The position numbers were made by a program, and so were the translations under genes. From Platycnemis pennipes (lineage: Eukaryota > Arthropoda > Insecta > Odonata > Platycnemididae): a stretch of 64,000 nt of DNA. Every line of letters starts with the position of its first letter. Position 1 is the stretch's first letter. The stretch is taken from NCBI GenBank assembly GCA_933228895.1, contig OW121857.1, positions 5,518,001 to 5,582,000 of the forward strand, in the 5' to 3' direction. The notes under the pieces were generated by a model that ran no database searches, was not told the DNA's origin, and was given only the letters and a program-made list of their open reading frames with translations. This document shows, piece after piece, positions 32,537-43,510 of the stretch.

Positions 32537-32782
32537 GTCTAAAAGACCAGCACATGACCGGTCTAAAAGACCTGGTCTAAAAGACCAGCACATGACCGGC
32601 AGTTCACCGCTTGAGATCCGAAGATGGTCACGCCGCCTGGGTGGCGGAGTTTAACTACACCTTTAACTACTAGAAAAAGTGACATTTCATGACGTATTCT
32701 CACAAAAGTGAGATTACAACATAACCCCCCAGGGCTGTGAACTTGGCGCCGATGCCGTGGTGCGTGGAATTGAATGTCTCAC

Positions 32783-33038
32783 CTGTTCGGTACGAGGACC
32801 GGACGCTGACCTCCTCCTCCTCGCCCGTCGTGTCGCTCATCGTGGTCACGCCCCCGATGCTCACCCGGCGCGGTACGGGAGCGCCGGAGCTGTGCGGGTG
32901 CAGCAGGTTGCTTGGGTGCGGGTTGTGGTGCATGACGGGGGGTGCGAGGCCGACGGGCGACGGCGACCTCGCCGGAGAACTACTCCCGGACACCGGCATC
33001 GCTTCAGGTGTCCTTCAGGACTCGACTACCAGCAGCGG
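32783..33038 (-). CDS. Candidate host exon with start codon, product unknown
   Basis: On the minus strand a pyrimidine tract and acceptor (TTTGCTCTCCGCAG) end just before 33038, and a strong donor CAG|GTGAGA follows 32783. All three frames have a stop before ATG at 32999, so the simplest reading is 39 nt of 5' UTR followed by 72 codons from 32999 to 32783. The peptide begins MPVSGSSSPARSPSPVG, is Ser/Pro-rich, contains PVPRRVSIGGVT (an RRVS site suited to basophilic kinases) and an acidic GEEEE patch. Third positions are mostly G or C, unlike neighbouring DNA. T2 copy 2 is inserted about 50 bp downstream in the presumed intron. I do not recognise the protein. Confidence 0.5.
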
Positions 33039-33199
33039 CTGCGGAGAGCAAAGCGGAGAGGGGAAAAATTGAGCTGTCTCTCTCTTCATTCCCATAGGGG
33101 TGGGACACAACCCTACGAAGAAAGTGCCAAGTGATTTAGTGGGAGTTAATGAGAGAATAACATCTGTGAATGTGGAACATGGAAACCGTTGCGGCAATA

Positions 33200-33270
33200 A
33201 AATGTCTTAGTGACTTCCACAATTTTATTAAGGATTGTAGACCGGTTTCGGCAGTTACGCCATCATCACG
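33200..33270 (-). repeat. PLE-like 3' terminus
   Basis: Minus strand: GTGATGATGGCGTAACTGCC, then GAAACCGGTCTACAATCC, then AATAAAATTGTGGAAG. TGATGAT, a GGC/GCC helix and GAAAC form a hammerhead-like core, and the downstream AATAAA-TGTGG resembles the 3' end of the PLE at 54785-54830. No endonuclease coding remnant was found on the minus strand to 33440. Confidence 0.45.
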
Positions 33271-33470
33271 TACAATTCAACAAAGCTTCGTCTTTCGACT
33301 TTATGGAAACCGTTTCCCGACCGTTGCTCTTTGATGCACACATGCTCCGAGATGCACACCGAGCTGATGGCTCCGAGTTTAGGCTCGGACGAAATTATGC
33401 ACCGGCGAAGACACCGATGGGCGCTAAGTAGATTCATTACTCGAGTATTCGAGTATAGAAGAAGAATTCA

Positions 33471-34712
33471 TATCTACATCTACATAATACCCTGCAAGCC
33501 ACCATAAAGGTGTGTGGCAGGGGGTGAATTCTCACCAAACATGAGTAGTCTACAGATCAGTCATCATACACATTCGTGCATCCCCCTGCCGCACGCCCTC
33601 GCGGTGGCTTGCAGGGTATCGTGTAGATGTAGACAAAAAAGTATTAGTATTTATATACTGTTCTAAACTTCACTATTTAAAAAAGATAAAAATAGCAAAG
33701 TAAACATACTGTTAGTTGGGTTAACTTCAAGTCCTTATACCAACATGCAGTTACCGATGTTATCCATTGCTACACTCGTACTGGATCTATTTACCGTTAT
33801 TCGTATCCCTAATTGTACGAGAAAAAAAGGACATTTTGAATCTGTCAGTTCGGCAATCATTTTCTCTAATTTTGGGATCATGGTCTAGTCTACAATAGTA
33901 AGTTGGGGTTAGCAAAATATTTTTAACGTCATCACTGAAAATATGGTCTTGGAATTTGTTTAAGAGATTAAGTCTACATTTCAACCTGCGATCTGACAAT
34001 GATTCACAATTTAATTCATTTAGTAGACTGGTTACGCTAATAAGGTTATCGTACCTTACCACCTTTACAAATCTTGCCGATCTTCGCTTCACACGTTCAA
34101 GTTCATTATTTAGACCGGATCCCATACACTGGCAGCATATTCCAAATGAGGTCTAACAAGGGAAAAGTAGCTCATTTCTCGTACATGATCGTCAAATTTA
34201 CCCAGTACTCTTTTGACGAATCATAGTTTACGAATCGCTTGACCCATTATTTACGTATGTGTTTACTCCAGGAATGATCATGTGTTGGTCTTATTCCAAG
34301 ATATTTAATGGATTCCACGTTTGTTATTTCATTATTACTTATTTTCTATGTGCTAGGAGGAGAACTATTCTTTTTCCAAAAATTCATTACTACATATTTT
34401 TTCAAGTTTAATTCTAACTGCCATGTATCACAGCAATTTTCAATTGCTTGTAGGTCATCATTTAATTATTCCTTATCGTTAGGGCATAGGATTTCGCTGT
34501 GCACTACAGCGTCATCGACAATTAGACGAAGCTTACTTTTTACCACCTTATTGATATCATTTATGTACAGAAGGAACAGGAGTGGACCTATCCCACTACC
34601 TTGTGGGACACCCGAAGTGACTTTAATTGCCGGTGTGGTAACACCGTTCAAAAAAACCCTCTGCACCCGATCATGGAGAAAATCATTAATCCATGATATA
34701 ATGTTACTATCA
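33471..34712 (-). pseudogene. LINE-B copy, longest, with RT motif B
   Basis: Most extended LINE-B. The 3' end is at 33471. The post-RT region (33787-34125) gives NNELERVKRRSARFVK and KNILLTPTYYCRLDH. The upstream frame (34466-34666, continuing to about 34712 as SWINDFLHDRVQRVF) carries motif B SGVPQGSGIGPLLFLLYIND and a decayed catalytic box LIVDDAVVH (FADD changed to IVDD). A LINE-A 3' end sits inside at 33541-33634. Dead by several frameshifts. Confidence 0.8.
33541..33634 (+). repeat. LINE-A 3' end nested in LINE-B
   Basis: 94 bp of LINE-A terminal sequence with the stem-loop (GCCCTCGCGGTGGCTTGC) and GTAGATGTAGA tail, in opposite orientation to the surrounding LINE-B, replacing the CACTACATATCATGCAT part of LINE-B. 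Confidence 0.7.
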
Positions 34713-36070
34713 ATGTTACTGTCCTATATGAGATTGGGGGCAAGTATTTCTTCTATGTCAATCAACTTCTCGCAATTTTTCCATCTCTAAATTTACTTAC
34801 ATACCGATCTATTACCTTTATTATCGTCCTTTAAACGCTTCTTTAGATTAGAATGAAAAAGTACAAATACGCGTTTTTATTTGGAATTTCTACCATAGGA
34901 TTCTAGTCGCTCCCTCGTAGTTTCAAGAAAACGATTCCCGTCATTGACAGCGTTGATTATTGGCTGCACTTGCGTGTGAAGGTCAATATCTGTCAGAATA
35001 TTTTCACTACTTGGATGGATACTGAAAGAGAAAGCTCTATACGTTGTTAGCAACCATTCTCTTTGCATGATTTCCTATTTCAGCCATCGCACCGCCCAAA
35101 ATCTAATGAATTTTTCTCCTCTATTTCCCACTTATCTTATCCTGCTTGCCCGTCCTTCCGTTTCTTCTATAGGCTTAAGAGTCTCGGTATGCTAAGAAGT
35201 ATTTCATCCCTCTCTCACAATCCAATTTTATTCTTATCTTAACTTTTCCCTCCTCTCTCGAGGTTACTATAACTTCGTTGGTCGATAGTCCACCTGCCTT
35301 CTTTTGCCATTCATATTAAAGCTATATATCAGAATTTATAAGTATATAGAGTGAAAGAATCGAAAATAAATTTAGAAAGAATTGTGAAAACATTTCAAAT
35401 GTACATACTTAAGTCTACTCCAGACCTTGTACTCTCATTCATATGCCTCAGACGAATAAGATCGACAGTAGCCTTACCTCTTCTTCATTTATTTGTGCTT
35501 GTGTAACCCTTAAGTTCTTACTCCCTCTTCATGGTTATTTTCACGTGATAATAAGAACAAATAATGACTTTTAGTGAATCACTGCAAGGAAATGCCCTAC
35601 CAGATTTGTCTATATCCTCTTTTTGAAGCAACTGCTTCCCTCCCATGAATGTAAATCTACTTTTTTGGACGCCTGATTACCAGTAATGCGTTCGACTCAC
35701 GAAAGAAGCTTCGTCGGTTGCGTACCATTCATGATTGGGACTTTTTTCGTCATTACTCACGTATTCGCTCTTAATATCACCAAATTATCTGGATTCTCTG
35801 TCAAACCTCTGTCACTGACAAATGAATGCGCTCAGCAATGACATGGCTCAGTAAGACGTCATAATATTGAATGACTTCAGTTGGATACTCAAATCTATGC
35901 TTTCTACCCTCCCGTCCATCATTCGTATCTCATTTTATCGGATGAATCCATTTGGACGCGAAGGAAGGAATCCCAGCTAATTTTTCTGCGCTGACATCCT
36001 CTCTATTTTCCTATATGAAGCCTGCATTTGATTTTACACTTAGGAGCCCATGAGTTGATTTACTTGGTGT
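34713..36070. other. Unassigned; one isolated ORF
   Basis: AT-rich. A minus-strand ORF of 63 codons at 34877-35068 (MQREWLLTTYRAFSFSIHPS...) has ordinary composition, but I recognise no family and see no splice context. Confidence 0.25.
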
Positions 36071-36080
36071 ATCGACTTCC

Positions 36081-37337
36081 CTGATACCTATACCGAAAAA
36101 GAGGGTGACAAAGGAATGTGAAGACTATAGAACGATAAGTTTGATTTCTCATGCGGCAAAGGTAGTGCTTAGAATCATCAATAGGAGAATGGAAAAGAGA
36201 GCAAATGAATTCCTAGGCGAGGATCAGTTTGGATTTCGGAAGGGGAGGGCCACTCGGGATGCGATTGCAGTGATGAGAATACTAGTGGAAAGGAACCTAG
36301 AATACAATCAGGACGTATTCGCGTGCTTTGTTGATTTCGAAAAGGCGTTCGACAGAGTGAGGTGGGACAAGTTAATGGAAATATTGCGGAAGATAGGAGT
36401 AGACTGGAGAGACAGGAGACTGATTCGGAATTTATATATGGCGCAGAAGGCGCAAGTGAGAGTAGCAGATGGAGAATCGGATTGGGCAACAATAGGGAGG
36501 GGAGTTAGGCAGGGCTGTCCTTTATCACCGGTACTTTTCAACATATACTCGGAGGAAATGGTGAGAAGGGCTTGGGATGAACTGGAGGCTGGAGTGAAGG
36601 TCGGGGGGAAATTGATAAAATCAGTGAGGTTTGCGGATGACCAAGCGCTAGTATGCCAGTCTGCCCGTGGCTTGCAAAAAATGCTGGATGCATTGCAGGG
36701 ACAGTGCGAAAGATACGGGATGAAGATAAACCAGAAGAAAACGAAAGTAATGCGGTTTTCAAGAACAAAAAGAGCCAGCATAACGATAAAAGTGGGAGGT
36801 CAGAAGCTAGAGCAGGTAGAACAATTTACCTATCTAGGTAGTGTGCTGGAAGAAAAAGGGTATAGCAGCATTGAAGTGAGAAGGAGAATTGCATTGGCAA
36901 AAGAAGCCTTTACTCGTAGGCGTGAGCTAATGACAGGGGCCTTGAGTAGAGAAGTGAAGAAAAGACTAGTGAAAAGTTTAATATGGAGCGTTGCACTATA
37001 TGGGGCGGAAACGTGGGCTTTGCGAAAAGAAGATGAAAATAGACTTAGGGCTTTTGAAATGTGGGTGTGGAGAAGAATGGAGAAAATAAAGTGGGTCGAA
37101 AGGAAGACGAACGATGAAGTGCTAGAGTTGGTAGGAGAGGAAAGAAATTTGATAGATGAAATTAGGAGAAGGCAGAAGGTGTGGATGGAAAAGGTAATAA
37201 AAGGGGATGGTGTTTTGAAGGAAGTGATTGAGGGAAGAGTGTTGGGTAAGCGGGGAAGAGGGAGAAGAAGAACGGGTAGCTTGGATGGAATGATTGGTGG
37301 CAGAAGGTACGAGGGGCTGAAGAGGGACATCGTGTGA
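36081..37337 (+). pseudogene. RTE-like reverse transcriptase, intact frame but 5'-truncated
   Basis: 418 codons open from the truncation point to TGA at 37335-37337 (a GTG at 36105 is not a natural start). Reading from VTKECEDYRT, RT motifs appear in order: TISLISHAAKV, DQFGFRKGRATRD, motif A FVDFEKAFDRVRWDKL, motif B GVRQGCPLSPVLFNIY, catalytic FADD, INQKKTKVM, FTYLGSVL, then the RTE-type C-terminal arm ALYGAETWALRKEDENRL, AFEMWVWRRMEKIKW and a basic GKRGRGRRR tail. An intact element would also have an N-terminal AP endonuclease; it is absent here. Encoded enzyme: target-primed reverse transcription in the nucleus. All catalytic aspartates are present, but without the endonuclease half it cannot be an autonomous source. 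Confidence 0.9.
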
Positions 37338-37413
37338 AATTTAGGGGGTGGGAAGAATTAAATGTCCATTTAAACCTACCTTCACCGGTAGAATACTTAT
37401 AATAATAATAATA
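36081..37413 (+). mobile_element. RTE-1 LINE, 5'-truncated, with TSD
   Basis: Flanked by a perfect 10-bp duplication ATCGACTTCC (36071-36080 and 37414-37423). The 3' end is a short UTR and an ATA/AAT trinucleotide tail. The 5' end is truncated within the ORF, right at LIPIPKK, the block that precedes RT motif 1 in RTE-like proteins. The intact frame and clean duplication indicate a comparatively recent insertion. Only one copy of this family is in the window. Confidence 0.9.
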
Positions 37414-37423
37414 ATCGACTTCC

Positions 37424-37943
37424 ATTCTCACTTTGTTTGAATAGCGTTGCGTAAAGTTGCGTTCACCTCACTTCCTTTGCTCCCAAGTCAAATTTTTAAC
37501 TCTATCGCGAGGGGGTCCTAGAAGAGAGGCAAAAAGTCCCAGTTCGCACCCCATTTTGGCTGAGGTGAACTACGATGGCAGTGGCAGAGCCATGAACTCA
37601 CGGGGAGCGGGAATTACAAATAATTACGAAGCTTCGTAAAGCTTGAGAAAGCGCAAAGGATTTTAAAAACATTGGTTCCATTTCATCTACGACTTTCTGT
37701 GGCTGGAATCTGACCGTTTTTTCGAATTCTGCCACAGACAGCGTGCCCTAACGCCACTTCTGGCGAAAGCCGTTACGCAACCACAATCATTTACTGTTCT
37801 TTGAAGAGCGACAACGATGCAGATTGGTTTAAAATATTGAATTCGTGAATAGTATAGCGAAGAAAAGATAAAATTACCTTTCATGAAACGAAAAGCGACA
37901 AGTTCCGGGAAAACAAGTGAGGAAACGATGGAGATTAAGGAAG
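37424..37943. other. No recognised feature
   Basis: No shared repeat or credible ORF. Confidence 0.3.
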
Positions 37944-37951
37944 TACTAGAG

Positions 37952-38988
37952 CAGTTGTTCCTAACCGGTTTGCCGTGACCCTTCAGTGGGCCAGGATAAG
38001 ACCTAGCGGTGTCGCGAGATCATATTAGGAAAAGAAAACATTATGGTAGGAAAAATTCTGAATCGGCTACTCTCTTTCTCGAAAGGTGGTAAAAGTAATC
38101 GAAGCACTTCTTCCAACCTGAGGACTAATTCCTGTTAAGGAGGTTGGCTCGCGACTGCTTGAGTCAAGTTGTCTGAGGAATCTTATTAATTTAAGTACGA
38201 GTATATGCCTGCTAAGTGATCCTTACTTCACAAAGAAAATTACCTAAGCTATCGAAAGTCATAAATATCACAAGAAATACGATGGAAAGTCGAAGGATTT
38301 ATTTTTTATGATAATTTTAATCAGCTCGACGATGGAGTCATTCAGCACTTACTTTAAAGAAATAAATCATGTACTCAATGAATATACTAATGTATAACAC
38401 TAGAATATTACTATCAAACGCTGTGTTATAATATTTTCCTGAAATATGCTTTAATATCTCATTAGTAATGATATCATTCATACGCCATACATTTTGGCTC
38501 CAGCTACCGCAGCGCTACTTGAGGACAACTACGCATTTCGTCTGCTGTAAGCGCAGAAATTGGTGGATTTAGCGAAAAATACTGTGGATTGATGCCTTTT
38601 TTTCGTTTCATTTTATTTCTTGTGAAATTACGCATTAAATATCAGTTTTTTGCAAAAAGGACATGTCACTATGGTATTTTTAAACGTTATATTACCATGT
38701 GATTGCCATTCTCGCCGTTAATCGCATTTAATTTCAAATGCAATTTGTGGAACAAGGATAATGGGTTGGTGCAGTTATCTTTACTTTATTAGATAGAGGA
38801 GCTTTAGTTCTATAAGTGCTGAAAATATAAAAAAAGACATGACTTTCACTTTTCGGATCAGCCTCCTTAAGCGCTGATTATTCTTAGCAATGGAGCCCAT
38901 TCGTATAAATAACGGAATCCCAGAAGGGTTCCCCAAGTGTCACCTCAGTCTGATGGGCGCTGCCTTCGTAAAAGGTTGGAAATCACTG
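37952..38988. mobile_element. hAT-type non-autonomous element, 1.04 kb
   Basis: The left end CAGTTGTTCCTAACCGG and the inverse of the right end CAGTGATTTCCAACC are imperfect hAT-type termini (consensus CAGTG-TTCCCAACC). They are flanked by TACTAGAG (37944-37951) and CACTAGAG (38989-38996), an 8-bp duplication with one change. The interior is AT-rich with no transposase remnant. Confidence 0.7.
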
Positions 38989-39111
38989 CACTAGAGGCTT
39001 CACTTTTCCACTTTTACCCTAGCAATCCCTTGCAAAAATCGCGTGCCTGGCCCCTAATAATACTAAGCTGTCGGAAACGTAGTAACGCTAAGTGTTCGAA
39101 CGAGCTTGCTT

Positions 39112-39441
39112 CCCCCTGGCGGGTTGTGTTTGAAACCGTCGGGATTATTTCGAATAGGTAACCAAGAAGTCACGTGGTATAAACACGAATGGTTCGCAAA
39201 TTTGGTGAGTTAAAACCACTGATTACAACCTCATTCTTTGTTTACACTTTTGCTATATCTCAAGTGGGGGCTCTTTAGCTGGAATAGGTGAGAAAAACTC
39301 TGGTGAGAACAATTAATGATGTTGTAAAGAGAGATTCAGACGCATTAAATGTTGAAACCATTCGTGTTTGTATCACGTGACTCCTTGGTTACCTATTCGA
39401 GATAATCCCGACGACGGTTTCAAACGCAGTCCCCCAGGGGC
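39112..39441. repeat. Long foldback with about 86-bp arms
   Basis: The arm at 39112-39197 (TTTGAAACCGTC, CGAATAGGTAACCAAG, CACGTG, AACACGAATGGTT) is found inverted at 39353-39441 with several substitutions and a 3-nt indel. The loop is about 155 nt. No direct repeat was identified at the outer edges. Confidence 0.7.
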
Positions 39442-41394
39442 GTGTTGTGCGAAATCCGTCGTAGCCGTGTTCCCAGCCTCTTGCCGCCGTTGCGTCGCGG
39501 TCGGTTCCTGTCCAGAAGGGCCTCTAAAGGCCCCTCTCTCCGTTCTGTGGTGCGCCAATAACGACCCCGTGGTTTGGCAATCAACAGCCGGCCGGCCTTT
39601 TGAAGCAGGGAGGGTCGCCGGCGGTGGTTGGGGGAATCCCACGAGACAAATGAACGGCGAAAAGAAAATACGAACGTGCTCAATCATTGAAGGCTGCGTT
39701 CATTGTTCATACTAATTGAAAGTTTATCTGGAGGCAGCGGCGAATCGCTGATTAGTTCCTTGCCGGGTCGCTTTGTTAAATCCCAGCAACTGACCCACAT
39801 GGTCGTCGGCTGTTTTGTTTCCAAGTATGTCACTCTGTTCATTTTTCATCAAGTTGTGGTGTTACATATTTACTCTCATATTTTACTGCATTTTTGTGGA
39901 TCTCGTAGATCGTGGAAAAAAATTATTTCCTTATTTCTGTTCAGGAATGGGGAATATGCATGAAATTTGTTTCTCGAAGATTCATGACGTATTTGATGGA
40001 TTGCCAGTTCAAATATAAAAGTCAAACTTTTCTACGCCCACCACAAAGATTATTAATTGATATTAAAGCGTCAAATTAAAAAAAATTGACGAATATCACG
40101 TGACCTGAAACGCATTCTGACGTCACTGAACGGTATAGATTCCATATTGCTTCGGAGACAGACATTTGTTTTTAAAAGAAAACGAGGTGTATACATTGTT
40201 TTTGAAGTTTTTAGCCGTTTCTCGAAGGAAACGATGACGGAAAAAATACTTAAAAAAGATCAGGCCGACAATTACCTTTGGTTGACTGCCTTACGACGGC
40301 GTTCTTCTTAAAAAAAACAGCGATTGCATAGACGTAGTTGAAATCTTTTTAAAAATGTGTTGTCTATATTTATTACAATGATCGTAATTGGGGGCACCTG
40401 TGATCATTACAGAAATTATTATTTTTATTATCATTATTAAATTCTTGTGTGCTAAACAGGCAATATGTAATGAATGGACGATTTTCTCGTTACCATCCAT
40501 ACTACATGAATAAAAAATCGAAATAAAATCGTTTATTGCAATAAGCAAATAAGATAAATACAAACGTTATCGCCAAGTACTCATTTAACAACACACCTCC
40601 ACGCATAAACAGATAAACAACGGCCATAGTGATACCGTGTCGTGGCGTCATGCGATGACGTCGTTTTTTTAAGCTGCCGAAAAGGTTCAATTTTCAAAGA
40701 GTAATATATTTGTGACACAAATTAATTCTTCAATAAAATTTTCGCCAAGCACATTTTAGCTAATAAACATCACATTCAATGACTTATAAAAATAGTGCAT
40801 GTTCCTCATTGTGGTGATTTAACGTCAATACCTTATTTTGCTTATACCGCTATGGGTTAAATTAAATGCATTGCTAATTCCTCGTTTATCAATGCTTCTA
40901 TATGCATTCTTTTATAGGTAACATGTTTTGATTAAAAAAATACCATTTAAAGAAATACGCTGTACCAGAGGTTGATTGCGCAAGTACCTTCATAATTTCT
41001 GGGGAGTACGTAAGTTTTACCTGAAGTGTAGCATACTATTTGCATTCATCTTCTTCGAGAAACTGTATTCACTTTAAATTCCTAATGACTTATAGATTTA
41101 ATTAGAACCCTACCATTATTGCCGTGCATTGGCGGAAAGGGAGGAAAATATTTCGGGGTGAGACTAATTCTTCATCCTGGGGTTTTTTTCATTTTAATTT
41201 TTACAATGGTTTCGTTTTCTTAGTCTATTTGTGAAAGGTATATGAAAATGTACCTCATTGTTACCTTCGGACAGTGCGATTTTATCATCTTTCATTTGGT
41301 ACTAAATGCATAGCAAGAGCCTAGCGCAAGATACTATCCAGTATCCGTGAACAGATGTTTGTATTTCGACGAGTTACTGGATTGGAGCCAATAA
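39442..41394. other. Unassigned; CpG-rich then AT-rich
   Basis: 39442-39660 is CpG-rich with overlapping ORFs on both strands. The remainder is AT-rich. No domain or repeat recognised. Confidence 0.3.
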
Positions 41395-42187
41395 GGCCGT
41401 TGTACACGGTACAATTTATTGTACAAGAAGTTGTACAATGCACAAATTGTATCGTGTACGATGTGTTCGTACAATTTCTTGTACAAGAAATTAGATCATG
41501 CTCTATATTATTGGTTGAAACCATCCAAGATCCACTCTGTAGCTTCTGCGCATGACATGTGACGGTGTTGATGCGTTCGTTTAGTATTCGTAAGGTTGGT
41601 GTTCTGTTTGCGAGCTCTTTTATTCCTATAACCATGGCGAAACTTCCATATTTGTTGTACATATCGTGATATTCTTTGTTGCTTCCATATTATGATATTC
41701 TTTGTTGCTTCCATATTGTGATATTCGTCTGTCGCGTTGGAAGTGTTCTATTTCTCAAAAGATGAGTTGGACACACTGGAAAACATTAAACCCCAAAGAA
41801 AATAAGATGACGTTATTGAACCGAAAATAAATATATGCAACAAGCAAAAACATGATGCTTGGACGAGTAATGATGGGTTTCATGATCCGATGAAAGAGTG
41901 CAAGTAACCAATCGTATAATTTCATTTTATTAATGCTAGGATTAATGGTAGCAAATCATTGTAACCCAGTAACTATGACATTATTTTCAAAATACTATCG
42001 TCATCGGATATCGCGATTCAGCTGTTGGACAGAAAACGATATGTGCTCATGTTATTGGCGCACAAATTGCAATAAAATCTTTGATCGCGTACGACCGTGA
42101 ACCAACTTCTTGTACAATTGGTCGAATCTCGCCGTCCAATTTATGGTACCCGATCTTGTACAAGAAATTGTACCGTGTACAGCGGCC
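41395..42187. mobile_element. TIR element built of TTGTAC palindromes
   Basis: The left end GGCCGTTGTACACGGTACAA and the inverse of the right end GGCCGCTGTACACGGTACAA differ at one base and match onward through TTTCTTGTACAAGA with one more change. GTAC-centred palindromes (TTGTACAA) recur at least six times near the ends. The GGCC-TGTACACGG terminus resembles the Harbinger-like element at 8406. No transposase; flanking TAA/TTTAA makes a TWA duplication possible but not certain. Confidence 0.65.
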
Positions 42188-43327
42188 TTTAAAGCACTTC
42201 CTACTTTCTGCTTTCGGAGTCTGTTTCTAATGCTACAGCCACCAAGATTTCCAAAGGTATTTCTGCTGTCAAGTTAACGCCACCCCAATCAACGTGGTCC
42301 TAACACAAACTGTCGTCTCTACGCCGAGAACAGGAGAGAAAATTGTGACCAGGTTTCCAAGCCGGTAGCTTCAATTTCATTCCCTCTCCATAGTTGTTGT
42401 TCACGTTGTTAAGCATTAAGTACTTCTAACCAGTAAATGAAACTTTAAGGCCAGATTCCTGTTGAGATAAGTTACTTTGACGGTTTGCGAAACTTCTGGT
42501 TACATAATGGACATAGGTTAAACGGCAAATTGATATGAGCGTGAATTATATTGAGTGGACATTATGAAATCGAGCCTTAATAGTTGTGTACAGCGCTTTT
42601 TCCCTTATTTTCCTCGGTAAATGCTGAAAATGAACTTAAGTTCCATAACGGGGTAAGGAGTATGAATTGACCCAGGGAGGTTCTTTTGCTCGGTCAAACC
42701 AGTAATTTAAAACCATCGGTAATTATTCAATACCGATACTCATTGCGTTTACATTTATATATAATTCTAGCTGAAGGTGCTCGTTGAAATTCAACAGGCG
42801 GAGAAATATAAGACATACAAATTGTGTGAAAAAATTTAAACATTTCTCATGAAAGGGCGAAAAATAATCTTACGTTCGTATCTTTGTGCGGAAAAATATG
42901 GCTGACCTTGCTTCAGGAATAGCCTACAATGCCTTCACTATATCCTCGCGAAAAGCACAATGCCGTGTACGCTATCCCTCTGTGACGAACTGTTTAAGCA
43001 TCAACGATGTTTTAATTTCGGAGGCGTCAATTGTAAAGGCCTTACCAACGCTCGGAAAATAACCGAAAAAAACAGTAAATTTAAACGTAAATTACACATT
43101 GCCCAGAAACCTCGACGACAGAGTGTAAATGGGTTAAAAAAATAAGAAAGTTTAAGCATTTTTCCATTAAATTCAGAAAGAGTGAAAGAAATCGATTGAT
43201 GATTAGTTATTTTATTGAGCGAATGAAAAAACTATGTATTGAAATCATCTATTGAAATCTCGGCTATCATCTATTGAAAAAGTTAATATAAACCAAAGTC
43301 GATTTAAACCAATGTAAATACATAATT
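42188..43327. other. No recognised feature
   Basis: AT-rich; the isolated ORF at 42960-43145 is not recognised. Confidence 0.3.
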
Positions 43328-43354
43328 GGCGCCAGGAATCGAACCCGGGCCCTG
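43328..43354 (-). repeat. tRNA-like B box, SINE or tRNA remnant
   Basis: The complement reads GGGCCCGGGTTCGATTCCTG with a perfect B box, but no clear A box lies upstream on that strand. Confidence 0.35.
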
Positions 43355-43409
43355 TGCCTTTTTGTATATAGCCTATAGCACCTTCTAGTGTATACGCTAG
43401 ATCCTACAA

Positions 43410-43510
43410 AAGTTCAGCTCAATCGGTACAGTAATTTTTGAGATGCTCACCGAACTTCGAACCGACCGTCAGACAGATAGACACCACTTCATTTGTATAT
43501 ATTAGTATGA
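43410..43510 (+). repeat. Retroelement 3' tail of RTE/SINE type
   Basis: TTCAGCTCAATCGGTACAGT, GACCGTCAGACAGATAGACA and TTTGTATATATTAGTATGA follow the common insect retroelement 3'-end pattern (AATCGGT-CAGTA-TTTGAGA, CAGACAGACAG, ATATTAGTAT). Only this tail is present. Confidence 0.5.

Larger units (their letters stand above)
31215..32730 (+). mobile_element. T2 TIR element, copy 2, with nested hAT
   Basis: Second copy of the element at 926-1433. The left end is GGGGTTAATTGTAATCCCAC and the right end is GTGAGATTACAACATAACCC. Relative to copy 1 it has about 250 bp extra (31365-31610) and a 709-bp hAT insertion. Copy 1 is therefore probably a deletion derivative for the first difference and the empty site for the second. 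Confidence 0.75.

Noticed and set aside
34877..35068. 63-codon minus-strand ORF as an exon
   Set aside because: Composition is plausible, but I found neither a known domain nor convincing splice sites; left as unassigned.
36178..37330. Long minus-strand ORFs (104-166 codons) opposite RTE-1
   Set aside because: Antisense shadows of the purine-rich RT frame; no recognisable domain.
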